From: Chloroflexota bacterium
Lineage (GTDB): Bacteria > Chloroflexota > Chloroflexia > Thermomicrobiales > UBA6265
DNA length: 64,000 nucleotides
Assembly (NCBI GenBank): GCA_023389575.1
Contig: JAEWEG010000050.1
Span: 1-64,000 of the forward strand
Direction: 5' to 3'
The notes under the pieces: model-generated
Seen by the model: the letters and a program-made list of their open reading frames with translations, nothing else
What the model was told of the DNA's origin: nothing
The model's database searches: none
Translations under genes and position numbers: made by a program
Part shown: piece after piece, positions 25,601 to 33,638 of the stretch
Numbering within the stretch: position 1 is the stretch's first letter
How the letters are laid out: the number at the start of each line of letters is the position of its first letter

Positions 25601-28600
25601 ACTGCGAGAGGTCGGCGATCATTTCGGGGTCGCCCGGTGTCCACTCGTACTGGTAGCACCAGATCCTGGGTTCGTACCAGCCAGCCGGAATCGCTTCCCG
25701 CACCGCGTGGGTGCCGTCCTGGAGTCCGCTCCAGGTGGCCGAGCCGCCAGTGGTGGTCTTCGGGAAACTGCCCTGCTCGTTCTCGAGCGTGAACGACGCG
25801 CCATCGGACTGGTCCTGGCAGGCTTCCCACCAGTCTTCGAGATTGTCCCCGTAGTCGCTGTCGGGTTCGCAGTAGTACTTGACGAAGATGATCTCGTGAT
25901 CCCCGCCTTCGTACTCGAAGTTGAAGAAGTAGCAGACGAGGCGCAGGCCCGGATACTCATGGCTGCCCTGGATGCCGGCACTCAGCATCTCCGGCTGGAA
26001 GAGCTCGTCGCTGTAGCCGTCGGTTCCTTCGGGCCATTCGGTCCACTGGCACCACACCACAGGCTGCTCGTACCCCATCGTGCCGGTTTCTCGTAGGGTC
26101 CAGCTACCGACCGGTACGTTGCCCCATTCGGCCTTGCCTTCCTGGTCGGTGGACATCGGGTTCGAGGACATGCCGTAGTCGAGGCTGAACTGGACACCGG
26201 ATGGCGCGAGTTCGCATTCGTCGCGCAGGTACTCCGGCGAGGAGTCCTTCGGAACCCCGTAGGCGCAGAACCACTTGTAGACGGTGATCCAGCCTGGGTC
26301 GTAGTCGGGAATGTTGAATACATCGCAGTGGATGCGCAGTCCACCCCAGTCGAAGCTGCCAGAGAACGTTCCGTGCGGGGCCGAAAGCTTGAACGGGTCG
26401 TTCGTCAGGCCCGTGCCTTCCGGCCACTCGAGCCAGCGGCACCACACCACGGGATCGCCGTAGCCAGACGGAACGGTTTCGGTCATCGTCCATGGGCCGC
26501 CCGGCAGGTCGCCCCATTCGGCGTTGCCTTCGCCATCGGTCGTCATAGGCGACGGTCCGCCCGCGTAGTCAAGCGAGAAGTCGACGCCTTCGGTGTACCG
26601 CTCGCACTCTTCAAGGAGATTGTCGGCGCTCTGGTCGTACGGCATCGTCACCGATTCCGAGCAGTACCACTTGGTGACCTCGAACCAGTTCTGCGCGTAC
26701 GGGATGTTGAAGATCACGCAGGACAGGCGCACGCCGTCGTACTGATTGTCGTAGGTGGCCTGCCAGTCGCCGGCCGTCAGGATGAACGCATCCTGCGAAA
26801 GGTCGCTGTATTCGTCGGGCCATTCGACATACTGACACCAGATCACGGGCTGGCCCCAGCCGTCGACCTGTTTCTCCTCCACGGTCCAGGAACCGACGGG
26901 CACGCCCTGCCATTCCGCGGGAGTTTCCCCCGTGGCCTGCTTGGTCGTGGTCGATCCACCGTACGTCAGCGAGACGTCGGCCGCTTCCGGACGGAACTCG
27001 CAGTACTGGAGCAGGTCTTCGAACGAGGCGTCGTACGTGGCCTCGTCGCTGCACCACATCTTGTAGAACTGGATCGTGTAGCCGCCGTCTGGAACGAAGT
27101 TGAACCAGTAGCACTCGATCCGCAGGCCATCCCAGTCGAAGTCATATTCGAAGTACCCCTGGAAGGCCTCGTAGCGTTGCCATTCGTTGTCATAGCCGGC
27201 ATCATCCGGCCATTCAACCCACCGGCAGTAAACGATTGGCTCGCCGTAGCCATCGGGGAGTGATTCGGACGCTGACCAGGTTCCCTGTGGTACGCCCGAC
27301 CACCCGGCCCAGCCACTGTCGTCGGTGGATTGCGACGAACCGCCACCGTCCCAGTTGACGTTGAAGTTCCAACCCGGGACTGGTTCGCAGTTCTCTAGGT
27401 AATAGTCGTAGTTCTCGTCCGTCGGCGCCTCGTACGCGCAGGCGTACTTGTAGAAGTCGATCCAGTTGTAGTCGTCTTCTTCGCCGAAGTTGAACCAGTA
27501 GCACTCGATGTGCACGCCCTCGTACTCGAAGACATGGTCGATGAAGCCACCGGCGGCGTCGTAGCTGAACCAGTCATTGTCGTAACTGGCCTCGTCTGGC
27601 CATTCAACGTAACGGCACCACACTACCGGATCGCCCCACCCATCGGGCAAGGTTTCCATGCCCTGCCAGGTGGTCGTTGGCACTCCCGTCCAGCTTGCAT
27701 GGCCGTCGGAGTCCGTGGATTGCGGGTAGGAGTTCCCGTCGTATTCGACGGTGAAGTTCCAGTCCGCCCGTGGTTCGCAGTTCTCAGGGTAGTAGTCGAA
27801 CTCTTCGTCCGCTGGCGTGTCATACGCGCAGAGGTACTTGTAGAAGTCGATGGTGTTGCCGCCGTATTCGCCGAAGTTGAACCAGTAGCACTCGATCCGC
27901 GTCCCGTCGTACTCGAACTCGTGCTGGATCTCGCCGCCGGACGGATCGTAGGGGAACCACTCGCTATCGTATGGAGCGTCATCTGGCCATTCGACGTAGC
28001 GGCACCACACCTTGGGCTGGTCATAGCCATCGGTCAGGTCTTCCGAGCCGGTCCACGATCCCGTGGGAACTCCGGGCCACGATGCCAGGCCATCCTGGTC
28101 GGTGGTTTGGCTGCTCCCTCCGCCGTCCCAGATGACGTCGAAGGTCCAGTCATCAACCGGGCTGCATTCCTCGAAGTAGTACTCGTAGTCCTGGTCGGTC
28201 GGTGTGTCCAAGTCACAGGCGTACTTGTAGAAGTCGACCCAGTTGTAGTTCTGCTCGGGCAGGAAGTTGAACCAGTAGCACTCGATGCGCAGGCCGTCCC
28301 ACTCGAAGTCGTACTCGAAGTAGCCTTCGAACGCGTCGTACCGCTGCCACTCGTTGTCATAGCCGGCGTCTTCCGGCCACTCGATCCAGCGGCACCAGAC
28401 GATCGGGTCGCCGTAGCCGTCGGGCAGCGATTCGGACGCCGACCACGTACCCTGGGGAACACCAGGCCAGTTGGCCCAGCCGCTGCCGTCGGTTTCCTGG
28501 GATGATCCGCCGCCGTCCCAGTTCACGTTGAAGTTCCATCCCTCAACCGGCTCACAGTTTTCGGGGTAGTAGTCGTAGTCCTGGTCGGTCGGCGTGTCGT

Positions 28601-30161
28601 ACCCGCACTCGTACTTGTACAGGTCGATCCAGCTTCCGCCGCCACCGTCCTCGGGCAGGAAATTGAACCAGTAGCATTCGAGATGGATGCCGTCGTACTC
28701 GAACTCGTACTGGATTTCGCCACCAGAAGGATCGTACGGGAACCAGTTGTTGTCGTAGGATGCCTCGTCCGGCCATTCGACGTAGCGGCACCACACCATT
28801 GGCTGGCCGTAGCCATCGGGGATTTCTTCCGCCCCAGTCCATGAACCGGCCGGAACTCCGGTCCAGGAGGCGAGTCCGCTGCTGTCGGTGTCCTCCGATG
28901 AACCGCCGCCGTCCCAGTTGACGTCGAAGGTCCAGTCAGCGACCGGCGAGCATTCCTGGAAGTAGTAGTCGTAGTCCTGGTCTGTCGGGGCGTCGTACGG
29001 GCAGGCGTACTTGTAGAAGTCGATCGCGCCGCCGTCGCCGCCGTCCTCCGTGAAGTTGAACCACAGGCAGTCAAGCACGTAATCCGCTTCCATCGTCCAG
29101 GTGTGATAGAAGCCATCCTGAACGCCGGTCACCGGTTCGTAGCCCGCGCCGTTCTGCTGGTCGGCTGGGTGATAACTACAGAAGACGAGCGCGTAGACGT
29201 ACCCAGTGGGCAGCACTTCCGCGATGGTCAGGTCTCCAGTCGGAGCCTCGTCGAAGTGCGCTTGCCCGTCCTGGCCGGTCGACTGGGAGTCGACCATGGT
29301 CTGGCCCTGGTAGAGCTGGTACTCGACGCCCTGCATGGTCTCCTGGCAGTCGTCGCGGAGGTCATTCCACGATGCGCCGTCGGGGCTGCCGCCGTAGGTG
29401 GCGCAGTCGTATTTGGTGATGTGGATCTGGCCGTATCCACCCTCAAAGATGTTGAACCAGTAGCAGTAGACGTACTCGCCTGGCCCCAGTTGCCAGCCAA
29501 CGGCATTGCCGTTCTGCACGTTCTGTTCGTTCGGGTTGGATGGGTTGCCAGACTGGGGATCGTAAATCGAACAGAAAACCCGCGGCTGGCCATAACCGTC
29601 GGGAATGTTCTCGATCACCCAGTGGTTTCCAGCGGGTGCTCCAATCCACTCGTAATAGCTCGTGAACTGGGCCGGCTCGTCCGGCAGGTTCTCACCACCG
29701 TGCGTCATGGTGACCTGTTGCTGATTCTGCGGACAGTTCTGGTCCAGGTCACCAAAGCCCGCGCTCGTGGCATCGAAGGTACCGGGACAGTCCCGTTTCT
29801 CGATCTGGATGCCGATCGGAAGTTCTTCCACCTGTTCCGGAACACAGGCGTTCTGGTTGGGGTCGTAGATTTCCCCCTCGTTACACTGCGGCGTTTCCGG
29901 AACGCAGGCGTTCTGGTTGGGGTCGTAGACCTCGCCCGGTCCGCACTCCGGCATCTCGGGAACACACGAATCCGTCACATCATCGTAGACGAATCCGGGC
30001 TCGCATTCCTGGTCCTCGCCATCCTGCCGCGCGGATACGTCGGCGGCGTCGAATGCGATGAGAGGGGAGAAGAGTGAGAGCAGCAGGGAAAAGATGCCTA
30101 ACCACATCACTGCTCGGCGTCTGGGTCGTTGGGTCCCGGATCCTGATGAGGAGTTCCGCAT
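22689..30161 (-). CDS. Giant surface protein: 16 prealbumin/CnaB-like modules fused to a C-terminal sortase
   Basis: A 2490-residue protein. The ATG (MRNSSSGSGT) has GGGAGGA eight to nine bases upstream. In order: a basic n-region and hydrophobic signal or anchor (about 16-42); three 20-residue Cys repeats (53-112); sixteen modules of about 100-132 residues (116-2169); a Pro/Thr/Glu linker with YPNTG at 2185-2189; and a sortase fold (about 2307-2457) with His2363 (IAAHVNWW), Cys2430 (TLITCGG) and Arg2444 (NERTVVRA). There is no C-terminal membrane segment. Modules show the SpaA/CnaB pattern: strand-A Lys (Y-K-Y-x-C), a T-x-x-G-x-A-x-W turn, Glu in the strand before x-P-x-G-Y, and a terminal Asn (C-Y-W-F-N). 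A cell-surface stalk carrying its own transpeptidase is inferred. Confidence 0.87.
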   Translation of the reverse strand: MRNSSSGSGTQRPRRRAVMWLGIFSLLLSLFSPLIAFDAADVSARQDGEDQECEPGFVYDDVTDSCVPEMPECGPGEVYDPNQNACVPETPQCNEGEIYDPNQNACVPEQVEELPIGIQIEKRDCPGTFDATSAGFGDLDQNCPQNQQQVTMTHGGENLPDEPAQFTSYYEWIGAPAGNHWVIENIPDGYGQPRVFCSIYDPQSGNPSNPNEQNVQNGNAVGWQLGPGEYVYCYWFNIFEGGYGQIHITKYDCATYGGSPDGASWNDLRDDCQETMQGVEYQLYQGQTMVDSQSTGQDGQAHFDEAPTGDLTIAEVLPTGYVYALVFCSYHPADQQNGAGYEPVTGVQDGFYHTWTMEADYVLDCLWFNFTEDGGDGGAIDFYKYACPYDAPTDQDYDYYFQECSPVADWTFDVNWDGGGSSEDTDSSGLASWTGVPAGSWTGAEEIPDGYGQPMVWCRYVEWPDEASYDNNWFPYDPSGGEIQYEFEYDGIHLECYWFNFLPEDGGGGSWIDLYKYECGYDTPTDQDYDYYPENCEPVEGWNFNVNWDGGGSSQETDGSGWANWPGVPQGTWSASESLPDGYGDPIVWCRWIEWPEDAGYDNEWQRYDAFEGYFEYDFEWDGLRIECYWFNFLPEQNYNWVDFYKYACDLDTPTDQDYEYYFEECSPVDDWTFDVIWDGGGSSQTTDQDGLASWPGVPTGSWTGSEDLTDGYDQPKVWCRYVEWPDDAPYDSEWFPYDPSGGEIQHEFEYDGTRIECYWFNFGEYGGNTIDFYKYLCAYDTPADEEFDYYPENCEPRADWNFTVEYDGNSYPQSTDSDGHASWTGVPTTTWQGMETLPDGWGDPVVWCRYVEWPDEASYDNDWFSYDAAGGFIDHVFEYEGVHIECYWFNFGEEDDYNWIDFYKYACAYEAPTDENYDYYLENCEPVPGWNFNVNWDGGGSSQSTDDSGWAGWSGVPQGTWSASESLPDGYGEPIVYCRWVEWPDDAGYDNEWQRYEAFQGYFEYDFDWDGLRIECYWFNFVPDGGYTIQFYKMWCSDEATYDASFEDLLQYCEFRPEAADVSLTYGGSTTTKQATGETPAEWQGVPVGSWTVEEKQVDGWGQPVIWCQYVEWPDEYSDLSQDAFILTAGDWQATYDNQYDGVRLSCVIFNIPYAQNWFEVTKWYCSESVTMPYDQSADNLLEECERYTEGVDFSLDYAGGPSPMTTDGEGNAEWGDLPGGPWTMTETVPSGYGDPVVWCRWLEWPEGTGLTNDPFKLSAPHGTFSGSFDWGGLRIHCDVFNIPDYDPGWITVYKWFCAYGVPKDSSPEYLRDECELAPSGVQFSLDYGMSSNPMSTDQEGKAEWGNVPVGSWTLRETGTMGYEQPVVWCQWTEWPEGTDGYSDELFQPEMLSAGIQGSHEYPGLRLVCYFFNFEYEGGDHEIIFVKYYCEPDSDYGDNLEDWWEACQDQSDGASFTLENEQGSFPKTTTGGSATWSGLQDGTHAVREAIPAGWYEPRIWCYQYEWTPGDPEMIADLSQFEAASAPGGRWETTLEGGPYRVICYVFNIPGDDNTVTVYKYNCEYKPVGYNTLWQWQEACPKQGNDIEFTLDNIDGASEMTTADGKAEWTNVAPGEFTLTEKPYPGYGQSVWWCSWTAYEEGMKNGPPFAQAQATGGVYHGNMTMPGTSWVCYVFNIPDDESKIVVYKYNCPEGAMFDDSLGSYLETCQEPGDGIEFTLDNSMGSSTKAISGGSATWYDVPQGPFTLTEHTPPGYGEPVWWCGQVGYENGAIADGFPQMVDAPGGVHSGSIDFDVTYYFCYVFNFPEYDREVTVYKWYCPEGLMPESEDYQDWKDTCTTPMSGVGFELDWGDGSSWKNTSMSGKASWYGVEPGEFTLTEQYLPGYENPYVFCSLEAYYEDGAAYAENYTSYPVSERSVSKDVGEYAEYMWVCHFFNIPKGPGEITIYKWYCPPGYDVTAWGADPTMDCTQVANGIDFMLDRPVGPNLSATTGDAGEGAVYWGDLSPGTYSVSEMAPGDVSYAFIWDCVGGDIPAVHPTPLTWGTTLLVKVAGGDSITCNWYNVPDPEDGWVTLYKYQCWTKTYTSETDCELYEFGASFELFADGGGSQGVGTTNAGGTYTWGGLEAGNYTLEEMSHTPCKITSTKVAPDGKIIVMDGQGTVVKVYNCSSEPGKTPVPGGKVPTKYPNTGIEPEGAMPAALPQDDEGDEPDDEIIEPDGATPTAEEAAAQFYAISCLNEPGAATSEGRNPAEMQTEEATTDEESEESDLPPFLQQAATEPPPDPVSTEEATDEPTSDDAAEDFECERGSVPQQLVIDAADVNYEVEVLEIVDGVMQAPSGPNVVSWYKETARLGEQSNIVIAAHVNWWGVPEGPFFHLVDLVEGDRIEVTGEDGNIYVYEVQWVQQESNLEAPDPAVVGPTGEQSLTLITCGGEWDPSISEYNERTVVRAVQVDVIVTGADTDEPDDATPEDMTLTPLTFVRKSGTYLMAA
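22791..23243 (-). other. Sortase (class E/F-like) catalytic domain of the giant protein
   Basis: About 150 residues with LVIDAADVNYEVEVLEI as the opening strands, IVIAAHVNWWG containing the catalytic His, LTLITCGG containing the nucleophilic Cys, and NERTVVRA containing the catalytic Arg 14 residues later. These three residues in this order define the sortase transpeptidase family. The class call rests on the short domain and the H-x-N-W and T-C-G-G surroundings and is tentative. Confidence 0.85.
23595..23609 (-). other. YPNTG, a possible internal sortase recognition motif
   Basis: The codons TAC CCG AAC ACC GGT encode Y-P-N-T-G just after the last module and before the acidic linker to the sortase domain. 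It differs from a canonical LPxTG-type signal only at the first position. It is internal and has no following hydrophobic helix or basic tail, so recognition by the fused sortase is a hypothesis. Confidence 0.45.
23655..29816 (-). repeat. Tandem array of 16 prealbumin-like modules
   Basis: Units start with a strand ending K-x-x-C and end with C-x-x-(F/Y)-N. Spacing is about 128 codons, with a shorter last unit. Modules 3 to 7 are the most alike. Units 4 and 7 share long blocks such as VPQGTWSASESLPDGYG and AGYDNEWQRY. Units 3 and 5 share WFPYDPSGGEIQ, and units 3, 5 and 6 share CRYVEWPD. Modules 11 to 14 form a second subgroup with E-F-T-L and (P)GY-type turns. The DNA of the similar units is also visibly repetitive. 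Confidence 0.9.
29826..30005 (-). repeat. Three 60-bp tandem repeats encoding Cys-rich 20-mers
   Basis: Units run C-x-x-G-x-(V/I)-Y-D-x-x-x-x-x-C-V-P-E plus three residues, two Cys each. The second and third units both contain YDPNQNACVPE and are almost identical at the DNA level over 35 bases at a 60-base interval. The first, nearest the signal, is degenerate. They may form small disulfide-bonded loops at the base of the stalk. Confidence 0.85.
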
Positions 30162-30473
30162 GTCCAAAATCCTCCCGGATATGGATGGTGCGCCACGCGT
30201 CTCCCGAACGGCGCGCGGCGAACGCCCGTCACACTGGTGCTGGAACCCCATCTTTGCACCGCGCGAATGCCGAGACATCGGTAAGATCACGTAGATTATC
30301 CGCATGAGAGCGAAACCCACGCCTGGGAATTACGTAGTCGATCGACACCGGTTACACCGTAAATGGCATGGACGGGTGTTCTCTTGATGGAGTGGGTAAC
30401 GGTGGTGTCCGGGAAACAGGGCGACTCCCGGCTTACGCGGCGAACGTGACCGCCAACGCGCGGCGGGAAACGG
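30162..30473. other. Upstream region of the giant gene
   Basis: About 310 bases between the MFS gene stop and the giant gene start, both leftward. It should contain the promoter of the giant gene. A GATAAT string on the minus strand near 30295 could be a -10 element, but no good -35 partner is seen. No small gene is recognised. Confidence 0.4.
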
Positions 30474-31652
30474 TCAAGGGCGCCGGTCGGCCCTAGTCCG
30501 GAGCAGCGTTTCGATGCCAATCACCAGCGCCGCGCCCGCGGCGAGCGTCCATGGAATCGCGGTGAGGTCGGTCCTGTCCGCCAGCACGCCCGCGAGTGAC
30601 GGGATGGTTGCCGCGCCCAGCACCGCCGCGCTCACCTGGAACCCGATCGCGTGGAGCGAAACGTTTTGCCCAAGCCTGGTGGGCGTGAGCGACATCAGCG
30701 TGGGGAACATCGGCGCCATCGCCAACCCGAAGAGCAGCAGCCCAGCCTGGAACAGCCATAGCTGGTCGCGCGTCATCATCAGCGCCCCGATCAGCAGGCC
30801 ATATGTGCCAAGCTGGATCAGCCGGGCGGGTTTCATGCCTCGCGCCAGCGTTGGCAGCACCATCCGGCCGAGGGCGAGCGCCCCCCAGTAGAACCCCGCC
30901 CACAGGCCCGCCTGGCCCTCCGGCATGTCGAAGCGCTCGAACAGGGACGTGTACGCCCAGGTGCCGGCTCCCGCCTCGATCCCCGTCATCACGAAGAACA
31001 GCGCGACTTGCAGCCATACCAGCGGCTGACGCACCACGAACCGCACTGGCGCCATGGCGGGCCGGGGCTCGTCGCCGGCGTGGTCGCCATCGGTCCACTG
31101 CTTCGATGTCAGCGCGAACGACAGCGCCATCAATCCGGTCGCCCCGGCCACGATCAGGTAGCCGATCCGCCACGAACCACCCGCCGCCAGGACACCCGCC
31201 ATGATGAATGGCCCCACCATGGCGCCCACGCCGAAAAAGGCGTGGAGCAGGTTCATCACCGTCACCGAGAAATGCTCGGAGGCGTAGAAGTTCAGGCCGG
31301 CATCGACCGCGCCGGAGCCGAACCCGATCAGCGCCGCCACCAGCAGCAGGAACCAGAAGCCCGGCGAAACCGCGTATCCCAGCAGGCCGATGGACACGGC
31401 CGCCGTGCTCAACGTCAGCAGCCGTCCAACGCCCAGCAGTTCGATCGCCTTGCCCGCCAGGATTCCGGAACTGAAGTAGCCGAACCCCGCGCCAAACAGG
31501 ATGAATCCCAGGTCGGCACGCGGCCGATCGAAGGTGTCCCGCATCGATGGCCAGCCCACGCCAAGCACGGCGTCGGGCAGGCCGATACTGATGAACGCGA
31601 GGAACACCACGATCAGCATGAGTTTGGAATGGGACTTGGCTTGGGTGGACAA
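30474..31652 (-). CDS. MFS transporter, fucose-permease-like
   Basis: About 392 residues with roughly 12 hydrophobic helices in two six-helix halves around a hydrophilic loop (SKQWTDGDHAGDEPRPAMAP). The early ISIGLPDAVLGVGWPSMRDTF segment is characteristic of FucP/YbjJ-like sugar or drug MFS permeases. The start assigned here is a TTG with only a weak purine stretch upstream; an internal ATG 11 codons later is possible. Substrate is unknown. It lies co-directional with and 312 bases upstream of the giant gene, with no evidence of a shared role. Confidence 0.85.
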   Translation of the reverse strand: MSTQAKSHSKLMLIVVFLAFISIGLPDAVLGVGWPSMRDTFDRPRADLGFILFGAGFGYFSSGILAGKAIELLGVGRLLTLSTAAVSIGLLGYAVSPGFWFLLLVAALIGFGSGAVDAGLNFYASEHFSVTVMNLLHAFFGVGAMVGPFIMAGVLAAGGSWRIGYLIVAGATGLMALSFALTSKQWTDGDHAGDEPRPAMAPVRFVVRQPLVWLQVALFFVMTGIEAGAGTWAYTSLFERFDMPEGQAGLWAGFYWGALALGRMVLPTLARGMKPARLIQLGTYGLLIGALMMTRDQLWLFQAGLLLFGLAMAPMFPTLMSLTPTRLGQNVSLHAIGFQVSAAVLGAATIPSLAGVLADRTDLTAIPWTLAAGAALVIGIETLLRTRADRRP

Positions 31653-31751
31653 GGTCAGGCTTTCAGTGGGACCCGCCGGGGAGGGAGGCGCGAGGTGAAC
31701 CGGGGAATCATGGCGGATGTCATGGACCGGCCCGGGGCTCAGGCAAAGCAG

Positions 31752-31778
31752 AGGAGCACCCCGTGTCGGGGTGCTCCT
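31752..31778 (-). terminator. Terminator after DAHP synthase
   Basis: AGGAGCACCCC forms a perfect 11-bp stem with a 5-base loop, 23 bases beyond the stop of the leftward DAHP synthase gene. Confidence 0.75.
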
Positions 31779-31800
31779 TCAGGCCGCCTACAGTCGTGGA

Positions 31801-32841
31801 CTAGGCGAGGGATGCCGCCGGGAGGGAGAGCGTTCGGCCAACCGCCGTCGCGATCGCCTCGATCTTTGGCATCAGCGTGTTGAACTCGTCGATATCGAGC
31901 GACTGCGCGCCGTCGGACATCGCCATGTCCGGGTTCGGGTGAACCTCGATCATCAGGCCATCTGCGCCCGCCGCGATTCCCGCCAGCGAGAGGGACGGAA
32001 CGAACGCCCGCTTGCCAGCCGCGTGGCTCGGATCGATGAACACCGGAAGGTGCGACATGCTCTGCAGCACCGGCACCGCGCTCACATCCAGGGTGTTGCG
32101 CGTCGAGGTCTCGTAGGTGCGGATACCGCGCTCGCAAAGGATAACGTTGGGGTTGCCCTGCGCCATCACGTACTCGGCCGCCAGCAACCACTCCTCGATC
32201 AGCACGGACAGGCCGCGCTTGATCATGACCGGCTTGCCAGCCTTGCCGACCTCTTCGAGCAGCAGGTAGTTCTGGCAGTTTCGCGCGCCAATCTGGAAAA
32301 TGTCCGTGTACTTGCCCACGGTTTCAACGTCGGACGGCGTCATCACCTCGGTGATGATCTTGAGCCCGGTTTCTTCGCGGGCCTGGGCCAGGATTTCGAG
32401 GCCCTTCACGCCGAGGCCGCGGAACTCGTATGGGGATGTGCGCGGCTTGTAGGCGCCACCCCGCAGGATCGTGGCGCCGGCGGCCTTCACGGCCCGCGCC
32501 GATTCCATCGTCTGCTCCTCGGACTCCACCGAGCAGGGGCCGGCGATGACCGTGATCTCGTCGCCGCCGATCTTCACGTCGTCGAGTTGGATGACGGTCT
32601 TTTCCGGATGGAAGTCCCAGCCCGCCAGCTTGTACTTCTTCGAGACGCGAACGACGTTCTCGACGCCCGGCATCACCTCGAACATCTCGTCGAGCGATGG
32701 CGGCAGCGGCAGCCCCACCACGCCGATGATGGTCTGGTTCTCGCCGATGATGGGATGCGCGTGCAGGCCCAGTTCCTCGATCCTGGCGACCACGGGATCG
32801 ATTGTTTCGCGGGTGGCGCCAGACTTCATGATGATGATCAT
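31801..32841 (-). CDS. aroF: 3-deoxy-7-phosphoheptulonate synthase (DAHP synthase, type I beta)
   Basis: Condenses phosphoenolpyruvate and erythrose-4-phosphate, the first step of the shikimate pathway. The 346-residue chain begins with a ferredoxin-like regulatory domain (MIIIMKSGATRETIDPVV), then the TIM barrel. Visible motifs are AGPCSVES, RGGAYKPRTSPYEFRGLG, QIGARNCQN, IDPSHAAGKR and EVHPNPDMAMSDGAQSL. GGAG lies before the chosen ATG; a longer frame adds 20 unlikely residues. It follows chorismate mutase by 88 bases in the same direction, so the pair forms a small aromatic-amino-acid operon. The N-terminal domain suggests feedback control. The symbol is given by family and may differ in a curated genome. 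Confidence 0.95.
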   Translation of the reverse strand: MIIIMKSGATRETIDPVVARIEELGLHAHPIIGENQTIIGVVGLPLPPSLDEMFEVMPGVENVVRVSKKYKLAGWDFHPEKTVIQLDDVKIGGDEITVIAGPCSVESEEQTMESARAVKAAGATILRGGAYKPRTSPYEFRGLGVKGLEILAQAREETGLKIITEVMTPSDVETVGKYTDIFQIGARNCQNYLLLEEVGKAGKPVMIKRGLSVLIEEWLLAAEYVMAQGNPNVILCERGIRTYETSTRNTLDVSAVPVLQSMSHLPVFIDPSHAAGKRAFVPSLSLAGIAAGADGLMIEVHPNPDMAMSDGAQSLDIDEFNTLMPKIEAIATAVGRTLSLPAASLA

Positions 32842-32929
32842 TGGAGTGCTCCGAAGGAAAAAATCCTGATTGGTGACATAAGCCGATTCACGAAGAAGCA
32901 TAAACCGCCAGCGGCGATTTCGCCCGGCC

Positions 32930-33400
32930 CTAGTTCACAACGGGTATCGCCGCTACCTCGGCCGCGTTGGGGGAAGGCGATTCGCCTTCCAGCACTTGCG
33001 CCAGTTCGGCATCGGAAATGCCCCACTCTGGCCGCAACTGCTTGGCGCCCTTCAGGTAGATGTGCCGGATTTCCGACGCGGACTTCGTGGTGTTCACGTG
33101 AACCAGCACGCGAACGGCCATTTGCAGCGAACCGGGCACCGCCATCTCGTGCGTGCAGATCATCGGCACCTCGGTCCAGCCAAACTCACGCGCCGCCAGC
33201 GCGGGAAACCAGGCGGTCAGGTCCGGCGTGGTCGTAAAGATGGCGCTGGCGATGTCTTCGGTGTCGAGGTTGTTGAGGTGGATAAGGACCTTCACCATCT
33301 CCTCGGTTGCTTCGAGGATATCCTCGGCGGTGTTCGCGGCCGCCGTGGTGGCTCCCCGGATCCCGCGGCAGACAATCGGCGCGTCACCCTGTGCTGTCAT
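32930..33400 (-). CDS. aroH: Chorismate mutase, AroH class
   Basis: Rearranges chorismate to prephenate for Phe and Tyr synthesis. The N-terminal CRGIRGATTAAANTAEDILEAT and the FTTTPDLTAWFPALAAREFGW, EMAVPGSLQMAVRVLVH and IRHIYLKGAKQLRP blocks are those of the monofunctional trimeric AroH family. About 156 residues is longer than the usual 120-130 because of an extra C-terminal tail (LEGESPSPNAAEVAAIPVVN). The ATG has GGAGAAA about ten bases upstream. It is first gene of the unit with DAHP synthase and divergent from phosphoketolase. Confidence 0.93.
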   Translation of the reverse strand: MTAQGDAPIVCRGIRGATTAAANTAEDILEATEEMVKVLIHLNNLDTEDIASAIFTTTPDLTAWFPALAAREFGWTEVPMICTHEMAVPGSLQMAVRVLVHVNTTKSASEIRHIYLKGAKQLRPEWGISDAELAQVLEGESPSPNAAEVAAIPVVN

Positions 33401-33638
33401 CCGTTCGATTTCTCCGTGACTAAATGCCGGACGCATGTCCGGAACGTATGGTGAGAAGTATGCCCGAGATCAGGCTGATTGTCGCCAGTCCGCGGCCGCT
33501 CCCGGGATCAAGCCGATCGAGTGGGCAAGCCTTGAGCCGTTAATCCGCGCTCACCATGTCCGCTGGAGCCCTGAAGTATCATCCCTTGCACATCCTTGCC
33601 GATGATCGACTCGGATCGAACAGCAGGAGTTCCCATAC

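Noticed and set aside
22950..26096. A 1048-codon open frame on the plus strand inside the giant gene
   Set aside because: It follows the module periodicity of the opposite strand and has no recognisable domain. The minus-strand reading contains 16 clear modules and a sortase, so the plus frame is an antisense artefact.
23655..29816. The tandem repetition as a possible CRISPR or satellite array
   Set aside because: The repeats are coding modules of about 384 bases with protein-level conservation. There are no short direct repeats with unique spacers.
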